From: Mayamaea pseudoterrestris
Taxonomy: Eukaryota; Bacillariophyta; Bacillariophyceae; Sellaphorales; Sellaphoraceae
Assembly: GCA_027923505.1 (NCBI GenBank)
Contig: BROI01000001.1
Coordinates: forward strand, 776,501-840,500
DNA: 64,000 bases
Reading direction: 5' to 3'
This document shows, one piece after another, positions 21,350 through 32,200 of this stretch. The stretch's first letter is position 1. Every line of letters begins with the position of its first letter. The notes under the pieces are model-generated. The model made no database searches and had not been told where the DNA came from. It saw only the letters and a program-made list of their open reading frames with translations. The position numbers and the translations under genes are program-made.

Positions 21350-22989
21350 ATGTGTCGGTGGATCACTGTCCTGTCGTCGGAGCAAATCTCCCTCTCGGTA
21401 CGTTGCGCAAACCAATCGCCAATCACCTGGCGAAGAAAAAAAGAGCGAGATGGAACGAAAAATTATCGGCGGTTGAAATTACGCTCACTCACCTTGTCAA
21501 CTCTCTCAGGATGTTGTCTTGGCACCGACCAATTCACTAGTGCAGCTTGCCAAGGATGCTTCCTTCCATCCTGGTTATTCGGATATGAATAATCACACAA
21601 CAAATGGTGATGGATTTGGAGTTGGTGAGTCTATAGATGCTCGCTGATGTTATTGGCGTTGTGACGACGGATGCACATGATGTAATGTCGAGCCTCTGCT
21701 TCTGAATTCACATTTCTCATTTCATTGTCTCCATATGCTATTACAGGCTGGTACCATTCCAACGCTGCCATTGTTCCTCGCTCTGTCGTTTTGACGAATG
21801 AACCAGTCGAAGGCCATCCAAACATGTACGCTGCCGTCTTCAAGGATACGGCACCCGCTTGGAACAATTGTAACTTGCGCGAAATTTGCTGCGCCACTCG
21901 CAGTCACGCAATCATGGCGCATGTACGAGCAGCGTCTCGCTTTGCCAGCGTGTCGCAGGAAAATACACATCCATTCAAAGTTGGTCGACTCTTGTTTTGT
22001 CACAATGGACGAATCGACAAGTTCCCAAAGATTCGCCGGGCGTTACTGAGTCGATTGACCGAGGAGGCCTTTATCTTGGTGCGCGGCACCACCGACAGCG
22101 AGTGCTTGTTCGCCTTGATTGTCACATTTTTGCAGGAGGATGGCAAGGCGGCGGAGTTGCCAACGGAGCAAGACACGCCGTTTGGACACTCGCGGTTGGT
22201 GAATGCGATCAAAAAGACGCTCAAGCTGATTGAAAAACTATTGACCGAGGCAGATATCACCGATACGTTTTCGACAATGAACTTTGCATTGACGGATGGA
22301 GAGTCGCTCGTTGTCACGCGCTTTTGCGACAAGTCGCCGCATGTCATGCCGCCGTCCCTGTACTATGCCTATGGCAATGTCAAGGAACTCACCGAGGAAA
22401 TTACCAGCAAGGATCCCGAGCGCTACGTTCGTCAGGGAAGTGCCATGGGTGGAGAAACGACGGCGAGTGAAAGTGACTCGGAACTGGATGATGCTGCAGC
22501 TGCCAGTGGCAACAATCCCGCGGCGGATGGCATTGACGGAGGCCATGTTGGAAGTCCGTCGGTTGGAATGCGCTACAATAATCCGGCTTATTCATCGTCA
22601 GCGTCGTTGGAAGGACTCACGTTGGATGGTGACACTACTTGTAAGTATGGGGCGGGCGTGTAGTGATGTCGAACGAAGTACAAGAACGACCTTTTAATTG
22701 ACATTTGTTTCTCTCGCAACTACATTTTACAGACGACGAAATGCCCATTGACTTGCTCATGCGCGAATCACTGCCCGGCCTGCAGTATGGAGAAGTGGAC
22801 TCGTCCAAGGCAACCTTTGTCGTGTCGAGCAATCCCTTGACGAATACGCACACGTGGAACCCCATGCCGCGCAACAGCATCATGTGGTGCACTCGAGGGC
22901 ATGCGCCGGAATTGCGCTTGTTAAGGAGCAAGGCGACGTACAAAAAGTTCAAGAAGAAGCTTTTGAGCGAAAACACACTCATTTTGTAG
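21350..22989 (+). CDS. Class II glutamine amidotransferase, DUG3/YafJ type
   Basis: Four exons: 21350-21397, 21510-21624, 21747-22640 and 22733-22989, total 437 aa, all GT-AG. The first exon encodes only 16 residues beginning MCRW, so the catalytic N-terminal Cys2 is exposed after Met removal as in all Ntn-type glutaminase domains. Splicing gives NNHTTNGDGFGVGWYH, and later WNNCNLREIC, AHVRAAS, HPFKVGRLLFCHNG and RGTTDSECLFALI, all hallmarks of the YafJ/EgtC/DUG3 group. In yeast DUG3 is the glutaminase-like subunit that degrades glutathione; that role is inferred here. A Ser/Asp-rich insert at about 300-350 precedes the C-terminal strand block. No DUG1/DUG2 gene is in the window. Confidence 0.88.
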
Positions 22990-23423
22990 TGTAGAACGAT
23001 TGGACGATGCAGCGTTTACTCGACAAATCACATGCTCTTTGAACATCTTGAATGAGTCTTGATCACGGAATTGGCCGATATTCTAGTGATATGGTGGCGT
23101 CTGCATAGTTTGCGTAAGGCAACAACTCAATGGAAACGCAAAATAGATGCGACGATGGGGAAGAAATTGGCATTGGGCATGGAATTGAAAATCTACAGCT
23201 ATGTTCATCGAGCAACTAAGTTATAAAACATTCTCATAATCTACATGCTAGTAAGTCTAATAGGATAGTGTTGCGCGGTGAGTACGCCTGCCGACGCACG
23301 ACGACGATACCTGCGTTGCAAGTATTAACAGAAGACCGCATTTCATGTATGATTGTTTATGTTCATTTAAAAAATGCTTGATACATTTTCGGTACTCTCC
23401 GTCCAGTGATATTCCAGTGTTCG
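22990..23423. other. Convergent 3' flanks
   Basis: Between the converging ends of the DUG3-like gene and the basic unknown gene. No ORF or repeat of note. Confidence 0.5.
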
Positions 23424-24440
23424 TTACCATCCTGTCGTGGCCTCGGACGACTCGTCGCCGAACTCGACCATGATCTGCTTATAGGCGCTGGAAATGGACT
23501 TGAGCGAGTCACCAAGCGACGTATGCTTGCTGTTGCTGTTGTCCATTGAAGTGTTGATTGTTGGATGGCGCTTGGTGGTTGTTGAAGAAGGCGTGACGCT
23601 AGTTGCCGCTGATGGAAGGTGCTTGTTGGTGGATTGCGTCGTATTCAGCGGCATAGTTTTGACTGGTTTCACCTTGCGACGACTCGACGAAAGGGTTGGT
23701 AAAGTCTCGTACGGATTGCGAAGAGGACTTTTGGGCTTGGACTTGGCCGACGGCACTTCCTTGATAGTCGACTCCTCGTCCCGTGTACTTGTACCATAAT
23801 TCATTTCGGCAAGGAATAGCTGCACCTTTTGGATCGACTCCTTCTTTGATTTGGAGATATAACCCTTCTCCAGCAAATTCTTGTACGACTTGCTTGTTTG
23901 TGGAGCCGATCGAGCCCGACGCAACGATGGTGGAGCAATGGTAGCAGCAGCATCCGTTGAAATGTCAAAGTCCATTGACTTTGGTCCAGACGGCAAGTTC
24001 TCCTCAATGCGAACCAATTTTGGTGCAAAGGACGCAGCCACACTCTTTTGCCGACGAGTCTTTCGTCCCACGGGATTTCGTTCCGCTTGCTTCAAATTGC
24101 GGCACGACTTTGGAGCATCCGTGCGCATCTCCCGTGACGAAAACATTTTGCGAATCGACATTTGCTTGCCACTGGATGGGAGCGAAAGTGGTGGTCGCGT
24201 CGTGCGAGGAGGGCGATTTCCATTGGCGGCAATATTTCGATTGGTTGAAGCATGCTCGGATCGATTGTTGAGAGTGAATGTTGCATTCACGTCGAACTCC
24301 TCTCCATTACTGCCGAACGAAAGAAACTTGCAGCTCTTGGCCTTGTTGCTCCCATTCAATCCAAGCATCCGAGGCTGCTTTACAGGTGAGCCTTCTGATT
24401 GCAGCTGCTGGTAGCATCGAGTTGGTAGCTTGACTCTCAT
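23424..24440 (-). CDS. Unknown basic, Ser/Thr/Lys-rich protein
   Basis: 338 aa, single exon. I do not recognise it. It is rich in Ser, Lys, Arg and Asn, without signal peptide, membrane segment or globular domain, and looks largely disordered. Short patches that could be conserved are PSLRRARSAPQTSKSYKNL and the C-terminal SLKSISSAYKQIMVEF, which looks helical. SP and RxxS sites suggest phosphorylation. The ORF is uninterrupted over 1 kb and unaccompanied by a better ORF in other frames, which favours a real gene. Confidence 0.55.
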   Translation of the reverse strand: MRVKLPTRCYQQLQSEGSPVKQPRMLGLNGSNKAKSCKFLSFGSNGEEFDVNATFTLNNRSEHASTNRNIAANGNRPPRTTRPPLSLPSSGKQMSIRKMFSSREMRTDAPKSCRNLKQAERNPVGRKTRRQKSVAASFAPKLVRIEENLPSGPKSMDFDISTDAAATIAPPSLRRARSAPQTSKSYKNLLEKGYISKSKKESIQKVQLFLAEMNYGTSTRDEESTIKEVPSAKSKPKSPLRNPYETLPTLSSSRRKVKPVKTMPLNTTQSTNKHLPSAATSVTPSSTTTKRHPTINTSMDNSNSKHTSLGDSLKSISSAYKQIMVEFGDESSEATTGW

Positions 24441-24767
24441 GGTTGCTGGTTGTTAATTGTTGCTTTGTGTTGTCTTGGTCGAAAGAGAAGGTGGATTGTG
24501 AGGAAGTGTGAATGACGACCTCACTTTTTTGTCCCTGCGACCGTGGAACATGGTCTGCGAGAAATAAGCGTCATCTTTACATATGCCTACCTGGCATAGT
24601 TCGCTTACACGATTAACATCCCGCGACCTTCGATGTCCGTCACGTTACTGAGCATATCGTATCGGTACTATTATCTTGTCGCGCGCGCTGACTCGCCGCG
24701 CGATCATCCATCTCGACCATGAGACGATCTTCTTCCATTTAATTTGAATTGTCATTAACTAGACATC
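24441..24767. promoter_or_regulatory. Divergent intergenic region, unknown gene / plastid ABC transporter
   Basis: Shared upstream region of two divergent genes. No element recognised. Confidence 0.45.
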
Positions 24768-27058
24768 ATGCCATCTCCAAGAAGAAGATCCGTTTTGCTT
24801 TTAACCTTGTCGCTTGTGACTCGGGCTGTCGCATTCACATCAGCACAAGTTCGCCCATTTTCATCCTCCTTTTTCGCTCGAGGGCGAGGCAAAGGCCGAT
24901 CATCTTTTTCGTATACAACGACGCCGCTATATGCATCTGATTCTGATAATCTCGTCAACAATACAGCAGCACTTGATGTGACAGATAATCGCAATCTACG
25001 CAAACAGTTTCGGCTATTCCAGGACATGGCCTTTCCCTACTTTCAAGAAAGTAGCGAAGGTCGCATGCTGCTAGTTGGCGTCCTTGGATTAACCCTTCTC
25101 AATTCTGGTGTTTCCGTCGCATTCAGTTACTTGTCCAAAGACTTTTGGAACGCCCTTTCGGCCAAGGACGCAGAAGAGTTTTGGTTCGTCCTGCAAAAGT
25201 TTCTGGGCGCCCTTTTACTGGCAGCACCAACCATGGCACTCTTTCGATACCAGCGCGATCAACTGGCAGTGCATTGGCGCGAGTGGATGACGGCGCGAAC
25301 CTTTGATCTCTATGTTCAAAATCGAGTCTACTACAAGCTGAACAATTGCTATAATGGTGACGTTGAGATTGATAATCCAGACCAGCGGCTGACGCAGGAT
25401 GTCAACTCCTTCACCAAGTACTCGCTGCAATTGTGTATTACACTCTTGACAAGTATGATTGATCTGGTTAGCTTTAGTGGAATACTGTGGAGCATTTATC
25501 CCAATCTCTTTGTTGCAATTATTGCATATGCGGCCTTTGGCACTGGAGTGAGTGTTTGGCTGGGACGACTCTTGGTGGGCTTGAACTACAATCAACTGAG
25601 CAAGGAGGCCGACTTGCGATACTCGCTGGTGCGGCTCCGAGACAATGCCGAGTCCATTGCGTTTTATGCGGGAGAAGACATTGAGGGGCAAGCGGTGGAG
25701 GAGCGCGTGGAGCGAGTCATGAACAACAAGCGATCCATCAATGCGCAGGAAAGGAACCTTGAGTTATTCACCACGGCCTATCGGTACTTGGTGCAAGTCT
25801 TGCCAATTGCAGTGGTCGCTCCCCGCTACTTTGCCGGTAACATCCAATTGGGTGTCATTAGTCAAAGTGCCGGCGCATTCAATCACATTTTGAACGATTT
25901 GTCGCTCATTGTCAATCAATTCGAAAGTCTCAGCAGCTTTTCGGCTGGAATAGATCGACTGGCAAGCTTTTACCAGGCCATGCGCGAGGTTGACACTACT
26001 AGATCAAAGGACGCTCCTTTGCTCAGTCTCAATGCTACTGCGGTTGTAGAAAAAGAAGTTGAGGACATGGACATTGAGATGCAACCAATCAACAGCCACA
26101 CCAATACAATCATGGTGTCTAGCATCCAACTTAAACACTTGCCCAGCGCCGTAGCCAATGCGAAATTCGATCCAAAGCGAGCGATTCTGGAAATTAATGC
26201 ATTGGACCTTTCGACGCCGGACCGAAAGCGAACTCTCATCAACAGCCTCAATGTACAACTCCACGAAGGGGAACACTTGCTCATTGTGGGGAACAGCGGA
26301 GCTGGCAAGAGCAGCTTGCTTCGAGCGATTGCTGGCCTCTGGACGAGTGGAAACGGCAGTATAACGCGACCAGTCGATGATGAAGTCTACTTTCTGCCAC
26401 AAAGACCATACTGCACCATTGGGAGTCTCAAAGACCAACTATTATATCCGTCCCTTGACTCGCTTCGCGATGACACAAACGCAACCATGACGGCCAATGG
26501 CAATAGAATTGTACCTCGCGCTCACTGGTTGAAGCAAAAGCTGACGGATCAAGAGTTTTTGGATATTTTGAGACAGGTTGACTTGATTGATGTGGCTACG
26601 CGCGCAGGTGATGGCGATCCTCTGCGAGGCCTTTCCACGACGCTTGACTGGAGCAACATGCTGTCATTGGGAGAGCAGCAGCGACTGGCCTTTGGTCGAT
26701 TACTAGTGAATCGACCTCGTCTGGTTATTATAGACGAGGGAACAAGCGCCTTGGATGTAAGTATTCCTTGTTGGTGTTTGTTGCTCATTCGTGTTATGTT
26801 TCTCATACTCTTCTTCTTCTAATTCTACAGTTGATCGCGGAAGCGCGCATGTATGGCCTGCTGCAAGAAATGGCAAGCAAAACGTTGAATGGAAGTCTGA
26901 CGGCGCCAGGGTTGACTTACATTAGCGTCGGTCATCGACCGAGTCTACTGAATTTTCACTACAAGCGACTAAGACTCATGGGTGGAACTGACTATGAAAT
27001 GACCAACATTGAAAGAACTAGTCAGTCGCAGGGCTTGACTGACGTAGTGAACATGTAA
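24768..27058 (+). CDS. BacA/ABCD-like ABC half-transporter, probably plastid-targeted
   Basis: Exons 24768-26756 and 26831-27058, phase 0 (GAT|GTAAGT, CTACAG|TTG), total 738 aa. The N-terminus is a signal peptide (RSVLLLTLSLVTRAVA) followed by FTSAQVRPFSSSF, i.e. Phe at +1 of the cleavage site and a Ser/Arg-rich transit-like stretch; this is the bipartite plastid presequence of secondary red algae. The membrane domain (about 75-400) is of the SbmA/BacA-YddA/ABCD type, with the EAA-like stretch NADQRLTQDV seen here as IDNPDQRLTQDV. Nucleotide-binding domain: Walker A GNSGAGKSS (about 508), signature LSLGEQQR (about 633), Walker B and D-loop IIDEGTSALD (about 654-663), H-loop VGHRPS from exon 2. 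Functions as a dimer; substrate unknown (fatty-acyl or cobalamin-like cargo in relatives). Confidence 0.87.
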
Positions 27059-27362
27059 AACAGACAATTTATCTATAACATCGAAATGAACACGTCTGTG
27101 TCTTGGTTGTGCAGCTTGTTTGCTGCGGAGGAACTTTACTGTTAGCTCCATGCATAATCCATTGTCGCACCGTCAATAATGGTCGCGCTGCGACATCGTC
27201 CCAGCCGCATGATTCACCGCGCCGTCGCGCCATGGCGGAAAAAGGCTTCCTTGGCCTGTTGCATTCCCCTCATACAAACGAGTTTCATTTCATTCGCAAA
27301 TACTGACAAAGCTCAAGCAAACTTATACGATACATAAATACATTTTATAGACACATACTGCA
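27059..27362. other. Intergenic between ABC transporter and FkbM-like gene
   Basis: 3' flank of the ABC transporter and upstream region of the next plus-strand gene. Nothing specific seen. Confidence 0.5.
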
Positions 27363-29168
27363 ATGGTGTCAATCACTCGGAAACGCATCAAGCGACAGCG
27401 CCACAGTCGACAAGTTTCCGAGCGACTGGCCGCCTACGTGTTGGCGGCCATTGGATCCGTATTCTTCACCTACGTTGCCGTCATGACCATGGTTTCGGGT
27501 AGTAGCAGCAGCAAAACCGAATCTACAAATATAAGACTACGAAGCAGCAAGGACCATCCGGATCTGCATGTGAGCGACGAGCAAAACGCGGAATCCTTCA
27601 ACGCCATTGCCTTGGATATTTTGCAAACGCTCGACTGCTTGAAACTACTGAATCAAACAACCACTTCAGTTGGAGCAAGCAACTCCATACTCTATGATGA
27701 AGAAAATGCAAATGCTGCTGCACAGCAACGACGACTGGAGGCTGTGGACGACTTGCTGCAGCCAGTGGTGAAGGAGGATCATGTTCGAGAGATCAATCCT
27801 TTACGAGACAATAACGACAAGAACAACAATAACAATCAGCAAAACAAGGAGCATCAACAATACAATCAAGGCAATATCGAATCACCCGACATGGCCATGG
27901 ACGACATGGCGGCGCGCGACTGGCACAGCGGCGACGCCTACAACTACGACGTGACGCCAACGGCGGCGCACTTGTTTTGCATGGCAGCCTTAGCGGGAAG
28001 TCACGAGGATGAAACGGATCCCTTCGCCATTCCAACCTACTGGACGAGTGCAATCCATTGTCCCGTGGTGGAAAAAACTGGCAGCAAGACGAATAACAGT
28101 CAACTCCAACTGTCGTTATTGAAGCTATGGAGCCAGGCGCGCGGAGACATGACACCAGGCGTGCTACTGAAAACGTTGCAACTGGCGAACGAACATGTGC
28201 GCGCACTGCAGGACAAGTATTTGAATATTTGGGCACCGTCTGGTGACGAAGGGCTCGAGTACATGACGAGTGTGTTGAATGATCCGACAAAGTCGGCGGA
28301 TGATGGAGGCATTCGCGGACTGGGACACAACCTTGGGCCGGGTAAACTTTTCGTTGATGTTGGAAGCTGCTTGGGATTGACCAGCATGGCGGTTCAAATC
28401 ATGTATCCGGGGACGAAAATTGTTAGCATTGAAGCAGCTAGTCCGAATTGGTTGCTTCAGCAAATCAACTGGAAATGCAACGCGGCCGAGCTCGTGGGTG
28501 CTTCTTCGACGAATGCGAATGAAAGTGAGACAGCGGCAAGTACGGCGAAAGATGAGCCCACTATTATATTGGCTGGAGTCGGTCCCGAGACGGGTGGCAT
28601 GGCCAAGCTCATGTGGCGACCACAGGCAACCACCTCGACGCGATCCTGGACACCTGCCAGCGAGCGCAAGGATTCGGACGTGGAGCTATTAGTGAAACTG
28701 CTACCATGGCATTCCATTTTGACGGAAGCAGAGATTCAGCACGCCACAATCGACGTTATGAATGTTGACTGTCAAGGGTGCGAGTACAATTTAATTCCAG
28801 CAATGAAGCCAGACGAGTATAACTCAATTGCAACGGTGCTTGGAGGCGTACATTGGGGTTACATGCCGGAGAATAAGCTCCCTAGCAGCAAGCGTGCCGC
28901 AACGACGCATGAGCGACTGTGTAAGCACGAGAACTTTGCACGAACTGTCAAGGAATGTTGCGCCTTTCCCGACCTGGCAGTGGTCTCTAGTGTTCCAGGT
29001 GAAGTGCTTGTCCAGGATTCAAAAGCGTGGCCTCCCAAGGCGTCAACCGTCAAGGATGTGGCAGGAAGCTTGTGCGACGACTTTGACAAGTGGGCAGAGG
29101 AGAATCACCTCTATACAATCAAGTCTGATTTCAATTGGTTTCGCGTGTCGTCCATGGCAGACTTATAA
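27363..29168 (+). CDS. FkbM-like methyltransferase, type II membrane protein
   Basis: 601 aa, single exon. A basic N-terminus (RKRIKRQRHSR) precedes a signal anchor at about 24-45. A low-complexity Asn/Gln region (NNDKNNNNNQQNK) lies near residues 148-162. The C-terminal half carries a Rossmann methyltransferase core: LFVDVGSCLGLTSM, the acidic strand end KIVSIEAAS, and VMNVDCQGCEYNLIPAM, which parallels the FkbM DVEGxE motif. Substrate unknown; topology suggests the secretory pathway. More diverged than the FkbM protein at 18029-19306 and carrying an insert after the second motif, so the family call is moderate. Confidence 0.68.
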   Translation: MVSITRKRIKRQRHSRQVSERLAAYVLAAIGSVFFTYVAVMTMVSGSSSSKTESTNIRLRSSKDHPDLHVSDEQNAESFNAIALDILQTLDCLKLLNQTTTSVGASNSILYDEENANAAAQQRRLEAVDDLLQPVVKEDHVREINPLRDNNDKNNNNNQQNKEHQQYNQGNIESPDMAMDDMAARDWHSGDAYNYDVTPTAAHLFCMAALAGSHEDETDPFAIPTYWTSAIHCPVVEKTGSKTNNSQLQLSLLKLWSQARGDMTPGVLLKTLQLANEHVRALQDKYLNIWAPSGDEGLEYMTSVLNDPTKSADDGGIRGLGHNLGPGKLFVDVGSCLGLTSMAVQIMYPGTKIVSIEAASPNWLLQQINWKCNAAELVGASSTNANESETAASTAKDEPTIILAGVGPETGGMAKLMWRPQATTSTRSWTPASERKDSDVELLVKLLPWHSILTEAEIQHATIDVMNVDCQGCEYNLIPAMKPDEYNSIATVLGGVHWGYMPENKLPSSKRAATTHERLCKHENFARTVKECCAFPDLAVVSSVPGEVLVQDSKAWPPKASTVKDVAGSLCDDFDKWAEENHLYTIKSDFNWFRVSSMADL

Positions 29169-29235
29169 TAATAGCACTATTTTGTGTCGTGTTGTATCAC
29201 TAATTTACTTTATATCTAACTCATATGCTAAAAAT

Positions 29236-32200
29236 CTACCTCTCGTTACGACCCTGCTTCAGCTTCTCCGCCTCTGCCGCATGCATGTTGAACACTTGCT
29301 CCAGGCTCGTCTGAGAAGCGCCGTATTCCGACAACATCAAGTCTTCTTTGTTTTCTTCAATCGTCGAAAAGATGCTGGCGATCCGCACATTCTTGGAATC
29401 AATCTCATAACGCACCTTGTTATCCTGCCGTTCGCGGAGAATATTGTCAGGATAGTGCTCGTCAATAAAGCGAGCCAGCTTTCGCATGCGAAGCTCCGTT
29501 GTGGCAAAAGCTGCAATATCGTCCAGCGGAGCACCAGTCGGCGAGCTGGCGTCCTTCCACAAATTGTAGCCGAGCGGATCCTCTGAATTGACGGCACTAG
29601 CCAATGTTTCATCGCCACTCAATGCACGCAAGGCAGTCAATGTCTCGTCCAAGGTAAAGAATACTTCGAAAGCTGTTTCGATGTCTGCAGGTGCAGCACC
29701 AGTCTTTGATTTAACTAAAGCGGCGGCATTGGCGATGCAATCGGGATCGTCTTTCTTGGTAAGCCGTACTTTCAATTCAACCTGATATCCCTGACCAAAC
29801 TTGCTCTTCAAATGTTGAGCTGATCCAAGGCACCGTAAGCGACCATTTGCCATGATCGCGATACGAGGACAGAGCGCTTCGCATTCTTCCTGTCACGTAC
29901 AAAAACATTCAAATGTTAGACAGCTTCGGTAATGCCAAAACGAGACAAATTCCGCACACTTGCCATGCTGTGCGTCGTCAAAATGACCGACGTACGCTCC
30001 TCTTCTGGAAAGTCGCCTCCTGCTACCATTTCCGAGATCAGCGCCCAGATCTCCCGACGTGCAACTGGGTCGACTCCGGTCGAGCACTCATCAAGGAAAA
30101 CGATGGCTGGCTGGCCGATTGTTGCACATGCTAACGATAGACGTCGCTTCATACCACCGGAATAGCCGGAGCTCAAACGATCGGCATCCTTAACGCTGAG
30201 TCCGACTTCTGCCAGCTTGGCCGCTGCGGCCTCTTTGATAAACTGACGCGGTATGCCCTTGATAGAAGCGTACAGCTCGACATGCTCGCGTCCCGTTAGA
30301 TTTTCGAAATGGGCATCGAATTGCGGGCAGTATCCTATGCGACGGCGGATCTTTTCGGGCTCTCTGCAGACGCTATGCCCAGCCAACGTTGCATCACCGG
30401 AACTGGGCGGAAATTCGGCCGTAAGTATGCCCATCGTAGTCGTCTTGCCTGATAGAAAGGAGGAAGGGGAGAACATCGCTAATGTGTAAGTTTTCACCTA
30501 AACCAACACCGATTCCGTACATCGACAAGAGGTGATCATACAATAACTTGCCTGCGCCGTTGATGCCCAAAAGGCCAAAGCATTCACCGGGTGCGATACC
30601 GAAGGAAAGATTATTGACGGCCAGCTTGCCCCCGTCATATGTCTTCGTAAGTTGCGAAAGTACAATTTTGTCATCGTTCGCCTGGCCCAACAAAACACGT
30701 TCCTGCTCAGCCATAACATCATCGTCGTCAGGAATCGCCATTGTAATGTCGTCTCCAGATTGTCTGCGTCCAAAGCATCGGCACGTGATAAAACGAAGAA
30801 GCATGTTCCAGTAAGAGAGAACCCTTGGGTTTGTCGACCACTTGTCCAGTTGAATGGCAAGCGCAACATAAATAATTGACTCCCACGCCAAAAATATGAT
30901 TTCGTACAACATCACTGGTTCGCTAAAAACGGTTGTCACGTCATTTCCTTCAAGAAAAGCAATCGTTTCCAAATTCAAAACTGCAAATAATCCTTGACCC
31001 AAATTGAACGTTGGAAAGAAACGGAGAATCCATTTCAAAATATTGGCCGCATCAATGAGATCCTGTTTTGGTGCCCCAGGATCAGTTCCAATGAGAGTGA
31101 GAATGAACGACGCCAAGGGGCCTCCCATTCCAATCAAAAATCCACTGATGATTATGAAAACATTGCAGAGTGAAGGAGATGAAAAGGCAAATGAAACGCA
31201 ATATGTGAAGCCAGCCGCCGCTGGCCCGAACAGAATCAAGAGAATTAAAACGCCATATACAACGTCTTTCTCCGTTTTGATAAACACATCAACCCCAAAC
31301 GCAAAGATGAGAGCCACAGTGATCCACAAAGGAATCTGATAGTTCAAAACATCCCAAAGGTAGGTTGAAAGCCAGTAGCTACTCGGTTCGACACCAGCAA
31401 CAGTCTGCAAATGCTTAGCTTTAGATTGTCTCTCGTTTACAATAAAGGTGGCAAAGGCACCAGCGATGAAGGGGAAACTCAGAATGACGAGAAACCATGC
31501 CGAGAAAGCATCATCGGCATCCCGATTCGATGACTCTGACTTCGTGATCGGTAGAGGCGCAATAGTACAATCAATCGTGACGTTCGGCGAGTCGAGAGCT
31601 TCGCGGGCGAGTGCCTCGTCAGCAAGAATCTGGAATAGTGGCGCCGAGTGAAGCGCTGTGAAATTGTACTGAATCGTGTAGCCGAATCCTCCCGCCAGAT
31701 TGCTGCACTCGTCCGAGCTGGCGTAATCATTTGAAGCATTTGAGCAATGCGAAAGTACTGTCACATTGTAAAAATCTCCGCTGTCAATAGTGCTACCAGG
31801 TTCATGCGCGAAAAAAACAGCTCCGTACTTGCTAGCAGCAAACTGATCGGCAGTTGCCGAAAGACTTGCGGACGCTTCGTCAATTGTCTCGACAAGAACA
31901 GCACCGGCAAAAGCCCCATCTCCTGTAATTTCATCCATAATGTTTACAGTATCACTTATGGAACATAGCTCTTGACTTGTAAATCGACCCTGATAGCCGC
32001 AAAGAAAATACTGCTCGCCGGTTTGGTTGACGTCGAATACAGCGGGCTGGTAAGCGCAGACACCTGGCTGGCAATCAAAGGGTGCATCGGGGGAGTTAAA
32101 GACAATCGGATTGCGAGGAGGAGCGCTTATTCCAGGGTTGTACTCATCTAGCGACAAGTACAAGGGCTCCAGATCTCGAACAGGCGAGGCAAACTTAAAG

